A stretch of 64,000 bases of DNA from Lachnospiraceae bacterium MD308 (GCA_010206225.2 VIQU02000021.1:16022-80021); one strand, 5' to 3'; shown: positions 26,232 to 34,391, numbered from the stretch's first letter. Program-made: numbers and translations. Notes: generated from the sequence alone by a model not told the origin.

Positions 26232-26315
26232 GAGAGTTCATGTATGAACCCTCTTTATCACCTACATTTACCCTCGGCGGACAAAGGAACACATGCCCCT
26301 TGTTCACTGAGGGTA
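26232..26315 (+). ncRNA. Structured 5' leader of azlCD, class not recognised
   Basis: Two hairpins precede azlC. The first pairs GAGAGTTCA with TGAACCCTC (26232-26253). The second is long: ACCCTC (26270-26275) pairs with GAGGGT (26309-26314), enclosing GGACAAAGG paired with CCCTTGTTC (one mismatch). No T-run follows either, and the second ends just before the GGAG ribosome site at 26324-26327. It could be a riboswitch, a protein-binding leader or an attenuator; I do not recognise a known class. Confidence 0.45.
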
Positions 26316-26333
26316 TCATAATCGGAGTTAGAA

Positions 26334-27089
26334 ATGAATCGGAACAAAAATGCTTTTACTAATGGATTACGTGACGGGCTCCCCATCGCTCTCGGTTACT
26401 TTGCCGTAGCATTCTCACTGGGAATCGTCGCAAAAAAGGCAGGCTTAAATCCTTTTCAGGGATTTCTTTCAAGCCTGCTGAATCATGCCTCCGCAGGAGA
26501 ATACGCGGAATTTACTGTAATTATGGCGAACGCTCCTTATCTGGAGATGGTATTTGTCATCCTGATCACAAATATACGGTACATGCTCATGAGCTGTGCC
26601 TTAAGTCAGAAATTTCATACAGGTACCTCCTATACGCACCGCTTTTTCGTCGGTTTTGGAATTACAGATGAGATTTTTGGGATCAGCATCGGAAGAACCG
26701 GCGCTTTAAATCCTTACTACACTTACGGCGCCATGGCCATCGCTCTTCCGGGCTGGTCACTCGGCACCGCCATAGGAATCGTGGCAGGCAATATCCTTCC
26801 ATCGTCCATTGTCAGCGCTTTAAGCGTTGCGCTGTACGGGATGTTTATTGCGATCATTGTTCCTGCCGCCAAAGCAAATCAAATTGTAGGCGTTGTAATT
26901 GTTATAAGCTTCTTAGCCAGCTTCGCCGTATCAAAGATTTCTCTGTTCGCCCATATGTCCGACAGCCTGAAGATCAGTCTGTTGACTTTGATCATTGCCG
27001 GCGCTGCGGCCGCTTTGTTCCCTGTAAAAGACGCTGACGACAACTCTGCGGCAGATTCTGATCAGGAGGTATCCGTATATGACTCATAA
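26334..27089 (+). CDS. azlC: AzlC family branched-chain amino acid exporter, large subunit
   Basis: 251-residue membrane protein with about seven TM helices. Family signatures are GLRDGLPIALGYFAVAFSLG, LLNHASAGEYAEF, TNIRYMLMSCALSQK and GFGITDEIF. AzlC with AzlD exports branched-chain amino acids and analogues such as azaleucine. It overlaps azlD by 11 bases. Its C-terminal tail is acidic (DADDNSAADSDQE), which is unremarkable. The structured leader suggests post-initiation regulation. Confidence 0.92.
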   Translation: MNRNKNAFTNGLRDGLPIALGYFAVAFSLGIVAKKAGLNPFQGFLSSLLNHASAGEYAEFTVIMANAPYLEMVFVILITNIRYMLMSCALSQKFHTGTSYTHRFFVGFGITDEIFGISIGRTGALNPYYTYGAMAIALPGWSLGTAIGIVAGNILPSSIVSALSVALYGMFIAIIVPAAKANQIVGVVIVISFLASFAVSKISLFAHMSDSLKISLLTLIIAGAAAALFPVKDADDNSAADSDQEVSVYDS

Positions 27090-27390
27090 CATTTATCTCT
27101 ACATATTTGTAGCGGCCGCCGTATCCTGCCTGATCCGGACTCTGCCGTTAACTTTAATTCGCGGGAAGATTGAAAATCCTTTCATACGGTCATTCCTTTA
27201 CTATGTGCCTTATGTAACACTTGCGGTCATGACATTTCCTGCGATCATTACTGCTCCGCAGGTTCCCATTGCAGGAATCATCGCACTCATCGCAGGAGTT
27301 ATCGCGGCATGGAGAGGATTAAACATGATGGGGATTGCCGCGCTGTGCTGCGCCGTTGTATTCATATGTGAAACAATCGCAAACATATAA
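27079..27390 (+). CDS. azlD: AzlD family branched-chain amino acid exporter, small subunit
   Basis: 103 residues with three to four TM helices and the family text VSCLIRTLPLTLIRGKIENPFIRSFLYYVPYVTLAVM. It is the small partner of AzlC; its start lies inside azlC with GGAGG ahead of it, indicating coupled translation. The convergent AAA+ gene ends 3 bases beyond its stop. Confidence 0.92.
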   Translation: MTHNIYLYIFVAAAVSCLIRTLPLTLIRGKIENPFIRSFLYYVPYVTLAVMTFPAIITAPQVPIAGIIALIAGVIAAWRGLNMMGIAALCCAVVFICETIANI

Positions 27391-27392
27391 CT

Positions 27393-28877
27393 TTATGGAA
27401 GAAGTTCTTTTACCATTTTTGCATCAAAGGTTACCGCTTCCACATGATTTACTTCAATCTGGTACAGCGCATTGGCGGCGATATGTTCTGCGGCCTGCTC
27501 AAGATCACGGATTCCGCTGGTGCTTTTATAAATATCGATAACCGCGTCAAGGCCATCGTCAGTCAGGATACATTCATGGTCATGCATGCCGATTCGCTTC
27601 ATAACTTTCGGCAGAGCGTAGCCGGAAAAGATTACTTTCTTTTCCTCTATCGTATAATCTGGAATCTCGATAACAGCAAAACGCGACATCAAAGGCGCGC
27701 TAATCTGTAATCTGTCATTGGCTGTCGCGATCGGATAGACGCCTCCTGTTGGAATCATACATTCAATATAATTATCAGTAAATCCAAGATTATCAAGCAG
27801 TGTCAGAAGAACATCCGCAGGATTCCCGTTTCCTTTTCCTGACGCCGCCTTATCAAGCTCGTTGATAATAAAGACCAGATTAGATTCTCCCGCCATGGAA
27901 AATGCTTCCATGATAATTCCCGGCTTTGCATTGGCGTAAATTCTGGAGCTTCCGGTAAGCTGTTCCGGATCATTGATAGAACTCATATCCAAGGTCGTCC
28001 ATGGCAGCTTTAAAATACGTGCCACGGCATAGGCTATCTGAGATTTCCCGGTTCCTGCCGGACCAATCAGCAATAGCCCATACGCCGGTAAAGTATGCGT
28101 TCTGTTGATCTGAATGATCGTCTCGATGATCCTTTGTTTCACCTTGCTCATGCCATAAAGCTCTTCATCAAGGATACGGCGCGCCTCCTCAACATCTATC
28201 GTCTCAAAATAATTATTCTTCCACCGAACATTCATCATAATAGAAAGCGCACGCTGCGCATGGCGTCGTTCCTCCTGCGACACTTCGTTGGAACGCGCTA
28301 CCGCCAGATTTCTCCTCGCCCACAGGCAGATATTGTCGGGAAGCGTTCTTCCGGCACAATTCATAAAATCCGTAATGCTCTGAATACTGGTGAGCTTCAT
28401 ACTATCACCAGTCTCTTCCTTGTCTTCATCCTCGTCTGCTTCCTCCGGCGCATTGCTCGAAAGAAGACGTTCAATCATAAACTGCAGGAATCCATCTTCC
28501 GCTGAAAGTTTAACTGCCCCTCCAAAGGCAATTTCCCGTATCTTATATACGATATATCTATCCTCCTGTACCATGCCGGACAGTCGTACATTAATGCGGT
28601 TTTCCCCCAGCCATTTAAGGAGACTCACAAAACGGGCGTCAAGCTGCAAAATATCTGCGCTCACAGCCCCTTCCTCTCCTTTGAATTCAAAAGCCGTCCT
28701 TCTGGCAGGATTAACAAACATACCGCAAGAATGATGTTTCAATCCGGCCTTGCTGTTATCCAAGATCAGGATCGGAGACTCAACAGAGGCCACAGACTCA
28801 TTTGTGCGCAATACAGTATAAGTACATTCAGGTACATTTTCATTTCCTGACGATTTTTTAAAATCAAATACTGGCAT
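27393..28877 (-). CDS. Lon-like AAA+ ATPase without protease domain
   Basis: 494 residues. About 1-230 is an unrecognised N-terminal part; about 235-480 is an AAA+ module with Walker A LIGPAGTGKS (about 270-279), Walker B FIINELDKA (about 337), sensor-1 PIATANDR, arginine-finger region LMSRFAVIEIPDY, and a lid with SGIRDLEQAAEHIA that closely resembles the Lon sensor-2 region. The Lon Ser-Lys protease domain is absent. Walker B reads NE where Lon has DE. GGAGG precedes the ATG. It stands alone on its strand, with the sulfatase-family gene ending 50 bases upstream. A chaperone or remodelling role is plausible; the substrate is unknown. Confidence 0.8.
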   Translation of the reverse strand: MPVFDFKKSSGNENVPECTYTVLRTNESVASVESPILILDNSKAGLKHHSCGMFVNPARRTAFEFKGEEGAVSADILQLDARFVSLLKWLGENRINVRLSGMVQEDRYIVYKIREIAFGGAVKLSAEDGFLQFMIERLLSSNAPEEADEDEDKEETGDSMKLTSIQSITDFMNCAGRTLPDNICLWARRNLAVARSNEVSQEERRHAQRALSIMMNVRWKNNYFETIDVEEARRILDEELYGMSKVKQRIIETIIQINRTHTLPAYGLLLIGPAGTGKSQIAYAVARILKLPWTTLDMSSINDPEQLTGSSRIYANAKPGIIMEAFSMAGESNLVFIINELDKAASGKGNGNPADVLLTLLDNLGFTDNYIECMIPTGGVYPIATANDRLQISAPLMSRFAVIEIPDYTIEEKKVIFSGYALPKVMKRIGMHDHECILTDDGLDAVIDIYKSTSGIRDLEQAAEHIAANALYQIEVNHVEAVTFDAKMVKELLP

Positions 28878-28926
28878 TAAAATTCCTCCATAATTTTTTG
28901 TAATAATAATCTTTTTCTAAAATCAC

Positions 28927-30492
28927 CTATGGATACAAAAGCTCTTTATCATAAAACACAGATTTTTTATCCATTTCCTCAAACATATTCTTATAACCAT
29001 ATTTCTCCGCAAGCGTCTGCTCTTCTGAAAACAAATTGGTTCCCAGCCCCAATCTGTTCCCTTCAATCCGGGCGCCGATACATGCTAACGTAGTCGGGAA
29101 AATATCCATCGTAGTAAATTTCCTATTCTTTTCCCGGACAGGCTTCACAGAAGAATTGATGAACGCATTATAGACCTTTCTTGTTGTCTCTCCATGGTGC
29201 TTATCATATTTTAGATCCGCATAATAATCCGTATCCATGCTACAGTGGTCCCCTACGATTACAATTGAGGTATTTTCATAAAAATCCTGTTGCTGAATCC
29301 ATTTCACAAAATCATTGACTTGTGCAGATGCACACGCCCATACGTTAGAATACTGTTCGTCATATGTATCAGGACATTTCTCACAAATATATCCATCTTG
29401 ATGATGCGTATCTACTGTCAGCATTGAAAAATTAAAAGGCTCTTCTTTTTCTGCCAATAACAATATCTTTTCTTTCGCATACTCATACAGCTTAATATCT
29501 TCAAATCCCCACCATACTTTATAATCCGACGGTATCTTCCCTTCTTCTATCGCCGAATAGTAATCCCATATTTCATAGTCACCATGCTGCGTAAAATACG
29601 AAGTACGACCGCCAAAACTAAAATCAGAGCCAGCCATGAAGTAATTTTTATAACCTTCTTTTTCCAGTATCTCCCCCATGCTCACTGCTCCCGGCATAAA
29701 AGAATCAAACTGTTTCATAGAATTGTCTTTCTTCCCGTTATCGCCCTTGTCGCTATAAGCAAAGAGCTTTAACGGCAGCCCTGACGTCTCTGCCACAAGC
29801 GCTGCTATCGTCCATCCGCAGGCAGGCGCCACTACCGCCCCTTCAATCTTATCAGAGTGAGAGAAGCTGACATTTTCTTTCGCCAGAGCGGTCATTTCGG
29901 GAATATAATTTGTGTCAAATACTCCCCCGTTCTGTTTATCCTGTGCAGACGATTCTGCTGATTCCACATAGATGCAGATAAGATTACGTTTCTTTTCTGG
30001 AAAAGTAATTTCAACATCCTCAGGACTCACATATTCTTCTTTAATGTAATTAGACTGGGCAATCTGATTTTTAACAAAACCAATGAAGCCGAATGCATTA
30101 TCTGCAGAATATACGATCCCCCCTATCCATGCCGCAAAAAACAATGCCCATAAATCAACAGGAATATGAAGCGGATAAATCTGGACTTTTTGTTTTTTCT
30201 CTTTCATTTTAAACACAAAATAGTACTTATATTTGGAAGGAAAATTAACGACCGCCATCTCAGCAAAAAACAACAGAACAGCAGGACACAATGCTTTTTT
30301 TATATAATCGCCTATAAACTCACTTGACGTACCTTTTAACGGCATGTTGAGATGAAATATGATTTCTCCAAAGCCAATATTCCCAAAATTATTCTTGCCC
30401 CACAATAAACTTAAAGAAAGAATCAGACACAAAAATATGACTGCTTGCAACAGAATATTTTTCCCTATCACTTTAGTCCTTTTTAAAATCAT
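28927..30492 (-). CDS. LtaS/OpgB-like membrane phospholipid-headgroup transferase (sulfatase fold)
   Basis: 521 residues: an N-terminal membrane part with about four TM helices (about 10-130) and an extracellular alkaline-phosphatase/sulfatase fold. Likely metal and catalytic residues are Glu in ICIYVESAES, the nucleophile Thr in CGWTIAAL, and Asp-His in VIVGDHCSMD, with a further MLTVDTHHQDG. This is the lipoteichoic-acid synthase / phosphoglycerol transferase family, which moves phosphoglycerol or related head groups onto surface polymers. The start at 30492 follows AAAGGA; an ATG at 30510 is also possible. It overlaps the small membrane gene upstream by 20 bases. Confidence 0.85.
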   Translation of the reverse strand: MILKRTKVIGKNILLQAVIFLCLILSLSLLWGKNNFGNIGFGEIIFHLNMPLKGTSSEFIGDYIKKALCPAVLLFFAEMAVVNFPSKYKYYFVFKMKEKKQKVQIYPLHIPVDLWALFFAAWIGGIVYSADNAFGFIGFVKNQIAQSNYIKEEYVSPEDVEITFPEKKRNLICIYVESAESSAQDKQNGGVFDTNYIPEMTALAKENVSFSHSDKIEGAVVAPACGWTIAALVAETSGLPLKLFAYSDKGDNGKKDNSMKQFDSFMPGAVSMGEILEKEGYKNYFMAGSDFSFGGRTSYFTQHGDYEIWDYYSAIEEGKIPSDYKVWWGFEDIKLYEYAKEKILLLAEKEEPFNFSMLTVDTHHQDGYICEKCPDTYDEQYSNVWACASAQVNDFVKWIQQQDFYENTSIVIVGDHCSMDTDYYADLKYDKHHGETTRKVYNAFINSSVKPVREKNRKFTTMDIFPTTLACIGARIEGNRLGLGTNLFSEEQTLAEKYGYKNMFEEMDKKSVFYDKELLYP

Positions 30493-30826
30493 CTTTTGTG
30501 TCCTTTCCATTCTCTTCTAACTCTATATATATTTCGGCTCTTTTCTTAAGCATCGCAAATACTATGCCGCAGATCACACTTACACCCATAGAAAAAACAA
30601 ATGCCGTACTTCCGTATTGAACAGTATTCATTCCATCCGGCAGCGCAATAATTTTCACCTTATTCAGCGGATACAATACAATTATTGTAATCACTGCATC
30701 TATAGCGCCGTAACAAATCAATTCAATCACTGCCGTATACCAATTAAGCGGACTGATCTTTGAACATTTTTGTACTAATAAATAAGTAACCGCTGCGGGG
30801 CCGAATATAAATAAAAACTGAAACAT
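30473..30826 (-). CDS. Small membrane protein paired with the LtaS-like enzyme
   Basis: 117 residues with three TM helices (about 2-20, 29-50, 70-93) and a charged cytoplasmic tail (KKRAEIYIELEENGKDTKDD). It matches no family I can name. AAGGAAG precedes the ATG at 30826, which is preferred over an upstream in-frame ATG at 30880. Overlap with the LtaS-like gene suggests coupled translation and a shared role at the membrane, for example as an accessory or flippase-like partner (inference). Confidence 0.7.
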   Translation of the reverse strand: MFQFLFIFGPAAVTYLLVQKCSKISPLNWYTAVIELICYGAIDAVITIIVLYPLNKVKIIALPDGMNTVQYGSTAFVFSMGVSVICGIVFAMLKKRAEIYIELEENGKDTKDDFKKD

Positions 30827-31029
30827 CCTCTTTCTTCCTTCCAAAATCACATTAAAATGTATCATTACCGTCCAAGTCATGGATTTCGACTATCTCATTG
30901 TCCCATTCCTTATTCTTGGCATTATTTTTTACATCTTCAAAATTATATGATATACGACATTATTTTGCAATGATAAACCGAGCATTATTAACTTTATTTT
31001 TAGTATCCTATCGGCATACATCCTCTGCG

Positions 31030-33105
31030 TTAGTCCAGCAGGTTCTTCATGCTGTTCAAACTGATCGCCAGAGTAGAGGCATTGTGTACAAACGCTGATA
31101 CTGTGGGCTGAATCAGACCGCCGGCGCCCAATAAAATCAGCAAAGAATTAATACCGATAATGCTGAAATAATTCTTCTGGATCCGTACTGCCAGCCTGTC
31201 ACTGATTGATTTTAAGTCAACAAGTCCTGATAAATGATCCGCATCCACTGTAATGTCAGCAATCTCTCTGGCAAGCTGCGCCCCGTCGCTTATGGCAATC
31301 CCTGCATCTGCAACCGAAAGTGCCGGCGAGTCATTCATGCCGTCCCCAACCATAATAACTGTTTTCTCCTCTGCCTTCTCTTTTTCAACAAATGCCGCCT
31401 TGTCCTCTGGCAGCACTTCGGAATAATATTCATCCACACCAGCTTTTAGAGCAACGGATCGCGCCGTTCTCTCGCTGTCACCTGTCATCATGACAACTTT
31501 CTGAAATCCTGATTTTTTTAAGGATGCGATCACATCTGCAGCTTCCTCCCGCAACGGATCTTCGATGCATATAACTGCTGCCAGCCTTCCTTCTACCGCC
31601 AGATAAAGATGCGAATATTCTTCGGGGAGCTCTTCAAATCTCTGCCTCATCCCTTCCGGTATCTGGCAGCCTTCATCTTCAAACACAAAATGATAGCTCC
31701 CTATGATCACTCTGCTGTCGTTAACCATGGAGGAAATCCCATGCGCTACGATATATTCCACCTTAGAATGTTTCTCTTCATGGTCAATCCCGCGCTTCTG
31801 TGCCTCTCGTACAACTGCCCTTGCCATAGAATGAGGAAAGTGCTCCTCCAGACATGCCGCTATGCCAAGCAACTCTTCCTGGCTCCTTGAATTAAACGGC
31901 ACGATCTTTGCTATAGTTGGATGCGCTCTGGTGATTGTTCCTGTCTTATCCAGAATTATGGTGTCTGCTTCCGCGACTTTCTCTAAAAACCTTCCTCCCT
32001 TTACGGTGATCCTGTGCATGCCGGCCTCCCGGATTGCTGATAATACCGCGATCGGCATTGCCAGCTTCAGGGCGCATGAGAAATCTACCATTAGCACCGA
32101 CAATGCTTTCTGAGCATTTCGGGTCAGCATGTAGACAACCCCCGCTCCCAGAAGCGTATATGGCGCCAGTCTGTCCGCCAGATGCGCTGCCCTGCTTTCC
32201 GCAGATGATTTCAGCCGTTCTGATTCTTCAATCATTCGGACTATTTTTTCATATTTATTAGAACCGGATGTCTCTGTCACCCGGATTACCAGTTCTCCTG
32301 CCTCCAGTGCTGTTCCTGCATACACGAAGCCGCCAGATTCTCTGGAAACCGGCAAAGCCTCTCCTGTCAAAGCTGCCTGATTGACTTCCCCGGTTCCTCC
32401 TATTACCACGCCGTCAAAAGGAATGACGCTTCCCATACGAACCACGACAGAGTCCCCCTTCCTAATCTCGTCCGCATCCGCCAAAATCTCTTTTCCGTCC
32501 GTAAGCACCCATACCCTGCCGATATTCAGCGACATGCTCCTCGCTAAGTCATTCACGGATTTTTTATGAGTCCATTCTTCCAATACCTCCCCGATGCCCA
32601 ACAGGAACATGACGGATCCCGCGGTACCAATATTCCCCCTCAACAGAGACACCGCAATTGCTGTTCCGTCCAAAACAGATACTTCTATTTTTCTTTTCCA
32701 AAATGTACAAATCCCCTTACAGATATATTTCATAGATTTACAAACTATGAAAACATCCCTGAGCGGCGCAGGCAAAAACAGTTTGCTCCCCATACGCAGT
32801 ATTACTTTCTGGATGATCTTTTCCTTATATCTACGATTTAACTGCCTACCGGAATTCCGCCAAACGTACTCCGATGCCGAAACCATCTGAAACGAAAACC
32901 TTTGCAAAATAAGAATGATGTCTTCTCTTTTTCCGATATAGCATATGGCTGCATCCTGATTTCTTTCATAAACTTTCACAGCCGAAACACACGGCTGATT
33001 CAGCAAATAATGTTGAAGAATGTCTGCAGCCTCCGGCGATATCCGTCTATAGGCCATATGTATCCTGAGCCGTCCTTTTATTTCATGTATAATTTTAAAT
33101 TTCAT
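31030..33105 (-). CDS. P1B-type metal ATPase with SCA motif (P1B-6, FezB-like)
   Basis: 691-residue metal-pump homologue. The N-terminal ~75 residues form a heavy-metal-associated-like domain that starts HEIKGRLRIHM and has no CXXC. The transport helix that usually carries CPC reads FSCALKLAMP (about 342-351), an SCA motif. Catalytic elements are TGEA, DKTGTI (about 383), HSMARAV (equivalent of the HP locus) and VGDGMNDSPALSVADAG. As I recall, SCA-type P1B-6 ATPases include FezB, which forms iron-storing ferrosomes; iron is therefore the favoured cargo. A terminator-like hairpin separates it from the DUF6110-like gene upstream. Confidence 0.88.
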   Translation of the reverse strand: MKFKIIHEIKGRLRIHMAYRRISPEAADILQHYLLNQPCVSAVKVYERNQDAAICYIGKREDIILILQRFSFQMVSASEYVWRNSGRQLNRRYKEKIIQKVILRMGSKLFLPAPLRDVFIVCKSMKYICKGICTFWKRKIEVSVLDGTAIAVSLLRGNIGTAGSVMFLLGIGEVLEEWTHKKSVNDLARSMSLNIGRVWVLTDGKEILADADEIRKGDSVVVRMGSVIPFDGVVIGGTGEVNQAALTGEALPVSRESGGFVYAGTALEAGELVIRVTETSGSNKYEKIVRMIEESERLKSSAESRAAHLADRLAPYTLLGAGVVYMLTRNAQKALSVLMVDFSCALKLAMPIAVLSAIREAGMHRITVKGGRFLEKVAEADTIILDKTGTITRAHPTIAKIVPFNSRSQEELLGIAACLEEHFPHSMARAVVREAQKRGIDHEEKHSKVEYIVAHGISSMVNDSRVIIGSYHFVFEDEGCQIPEGMRQRFEELPEEYSHLYLAVEGRLAAVICIEDPLREEAADVIASLKKSGFQKVVMMTGDSERTARSVALKAGVDEYYSEVLPEDKAAFVEKEKAEEKTVIMVGDGMNDSPALSVADAGIAISDGAQLAREIADITVDADHLSGLVDLKSISDRLAVRIQKNYFSIIGINSLLILLGAGGLIQPTVSAFVHNASTLAISLNSMKNLLD

Positions 33106-33128
33106 ATTTATTTTCTCCCTCCATGACT

Positions 33129-33153
33129 AAAAACACCTGCAGTTTCCTGCAGG
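33129..33153 (-). terminator. Intrinsic terminator or attenuator before the P1B ATPase
   Basis: On the minus strand CCTGCAG (33153-33147) and CTGCAGG (33142-33136) form a perfect 7-bp stem with a GAAA tetraloop, followed by TGTTTTT. It lies between the DUF6110-like gene stop (33188) and the ATPase start (33105), so it may set the ratio of the two products. Confidence 0.8.
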
Positions 33154-33187
33154 CGCCCTGATATTTTGTTTCACAGAAACAGTTCAC

Positions 33188-33499
33188 TTAAGTAGCTGCT
33201 TCCTCCTTGTTTCCGTTCTTCTCTTTAAAACTGCTTTCATCTTCAAACTCCGTCTCCCCGGCAGCCCTTTCCTCGTTCATCTGCACAGCCTCCGCATAGA
33301 TATCCTCCGCATTTTCCTGAATGCATGAGACCGTATCCATAATACATTCCTTTGCCCGAAGCACCGCCGCAGTACAATATGTATACACTTTTTTCGCATC
33401 CCTGCCGCATAATACTCGGATGCCAGCCGTGCCAAACAAAACTCCAGCTGCAAAAATTCCTGTTTTTTTCGCATCAATTTTTTCTAACGCATCCAACAT
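33188..33499 (-). CDS. DUF6110-like small protein of the metal cluster
   Basis: 103 residues: a hydrophobic segment GIFAAGVLFGTAGIRVLCG (about 13-31) with small-residue spacing (G-x-x-x-G type), then an amphipathic region rich in Cys (RAKECIMDTVSC) and an acidic E/K-rich tail ending EEAAT. I recall this arrangement as DUF6110, often beside P1B-6 ATPases. The start at 33499 is preferred because AAGGAG is 9 bases upstream; the ATG at 33508 overlaps that site. Membrane association through the glycine-rich segment and partnership with the ATPase are inferred. Confidence 0.75.
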   Translation of the reverse strand: MLDALEKIDAKKTGIFAAGVLFGTAGIRVLCGRDAKKVYTYCTAAVLRAKECIMDTVSCIQENAEDIYAEAVQMNEERAAGETEFEDESSFKEKNGNKEEAAT

Positions 33500-33517
33500 A
33501 CAGTTCATCTCCTTCCC

Positions 33518-33598
33518 TTACTTATGCTTATAACCTGTATAAATCGACATCACCATACATATTACTGCGGCCCATGCCCAAAACTTATGTTTCTTCAT
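33518..33598 (-). CDS. 26-residue single-TM micropeptide (DUF6219-like)
   Basis: A 27-codon frame with AAGGAGGG 6 bases before its ATG. The peptide starts MKKHKFWAWAAV, has one hydrophobic segment (about 6-20) and ends TGYKHK, so it is basic at both ends with a tryptophan-rich interface. The stop is 19 bases before the next start. I recall comparably short DUF6219 proteins in clostridia, and ferrosome operons of C. difficile include a small FezX; this gene could be that partner. Its own promoter (33622-33651) reads into it. Confidence 0.75.
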   Translation of the reverse strand: MKKHKFWAWAAVICMVMSIYTGYKHK

Positions 33599-33621
33599 AT
33601 GCAGCCCTCCTTGATTGCTTT

Positions 33622-33651
33622 ATTATACCTGCTGTCCCGTACACTTTCCAA
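33622..33651 (-). promoter_or_regulatory. Promoter of the micropeptide-DUF6110-ATPase operon
   Basis: On the minus strand TTGGAA (33651-33646) and TATAAT (33627-33622) are separated by 18 bases, giving a good sigma-A promoter 24 bases ahead of the micropeptide ATG and just past the end of the fur-family gene. Confidence 0.6.
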
Positions 33652-33692
33652 CAGTTTTATCTTATTGGAAAATTTTCTCAATAACACGTTCC

Positions 33693-34205
33693 TTAACATT
33701 CCATTTTTAATCCCGTATCCAGCGTAATACTGACTATGCATTGCTGATCTGCATACCCGCACGATTTCAGCCCTTCTAGTATCACTTTAAAACAATCTCT
33801 GGCGCAAAGCCCGATTACCGTATGGTCATCTAACTCAATAATAAGCGTATTTTCCCTTTCATGATCCACGTCACAAAATATTTTATATGTATCCTCCCTG
33901 TAGATTGCCCCCATTTCCTCTAAAAGACTTACCATCCGGTATACAGTAGCCATGCCTATCCTGTCATCTTCTTTTTTTATCTCATAATAAATCTCCTTAC
34001 AGCTGCTACATTCTTCACTAAAAATCACATCCAGTATCATCTGCCTCTGTTTTGTAATCCGAAAACTTTGTTCCCTTAATTTTTGGATAATCATTTCTTT
34101 TTGCATCTTTGTATCCAAATGTATCATCTGTGACGCCTTCCTTCCAAAATGGTATCGCATACCTCCCTTATTCGTCATCACAAGCGGCATCATATGTTTT
34201 CCCAT
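33693..34205 (-). CDS. Fur-family metalloregulator
   Basis: Up to 170 residues. The winged-helix domain includes KLREQSFRITKQRQMILDVIF and GMATVYRMVSLLEEMGAIYRED; the dimerisation domain has CDVDHERENTLIIELDDHTVIGLC, with a DHE region like the Fur metal site and a reduced C-terminal CxxC (the tail ends KMEC). The start is uncertain: candidates at 34205, 34190 and 34160 all have weak sites. A perfect 11-bp palindrome sits 9 bases upstream of the first, consistent with autoregulation. It precedes the micropeptide, DUF6110-like and P1B ATPase genes, which it probably controls. Confidence 0.85.
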   Translation of the reverse strand: MGKHMMPLVMTNKGGMRYHFGRKASQMIHLDTKMQKEMIIQKLREQSFRITKQRQMILDVIFSEECSSCKEIYYEIKKEDDRIGMATVYRMVSLLEEMGAIYREDTYKIFCDVDHERENTLIIELDDHTVIGLCARDCFKVILEGLKSCGYADQQCIVSITLDTGLKMEC

Positions 34206-34213
34206 CCGTTCTA

Positions 34214-34239
34214 TGTGGGTTAGTCTTTACTAACCCACA
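34214..34239. promoter_or_regulatory. Perfect palindrome upstream of the fur-family gene, candidate operator
   Basis: TGTGGGTTAGT and ACTAACCCACA form perfect 11-bp arms around a 4-base spacer. The TTAGT...ACTAA core resembles iron-repressor operators and sits directly before the regulator start, overlapping where its promoter should be. As RNA it would also fold as a hairpin. Confidence 0.55.
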
Positions 34240-34250
34240 TTTCTTATAAA

Positions 34251-34276
34251 AGCAGTCACGAATGTTAGTGACTGCT
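34251..34276. promoter_or_regulatory. Second inverted repeat upstream of the fur-family gene
   Basis: AGCAGTCAC (34251-34259) and GTGACTGCT (34268-34276) form 9-bp arms. On the minus strand the stem is followed by TTTTAT, so it could be a transcription terminator as well as an operator. GTTAG and CTAAC also occur around 34264-34279. Confidence 0.45.
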
Positions 34277-34354
34277 AACTTTATATTAAGTATACCTCCT
34301 TCCTGACGTTTTTGTCAATAGCAAAAAAATCCCTTTTCTAATTTGATACTTTTC

Positions 34355-34383
34355 TTGATTTTCTCTGCTCTTCATGTTATACT
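34355..34383 (+). promoter_or_regulatory. Promoter of the queT transcript
   Basis: TTGATT (34355-34360) and TATACT (34378-34383) are spaced by 17 bases, about 10 bases ahead of the structured leader. Confidence 0.7.
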
Positions 34384-34391
34384 GACCATCG

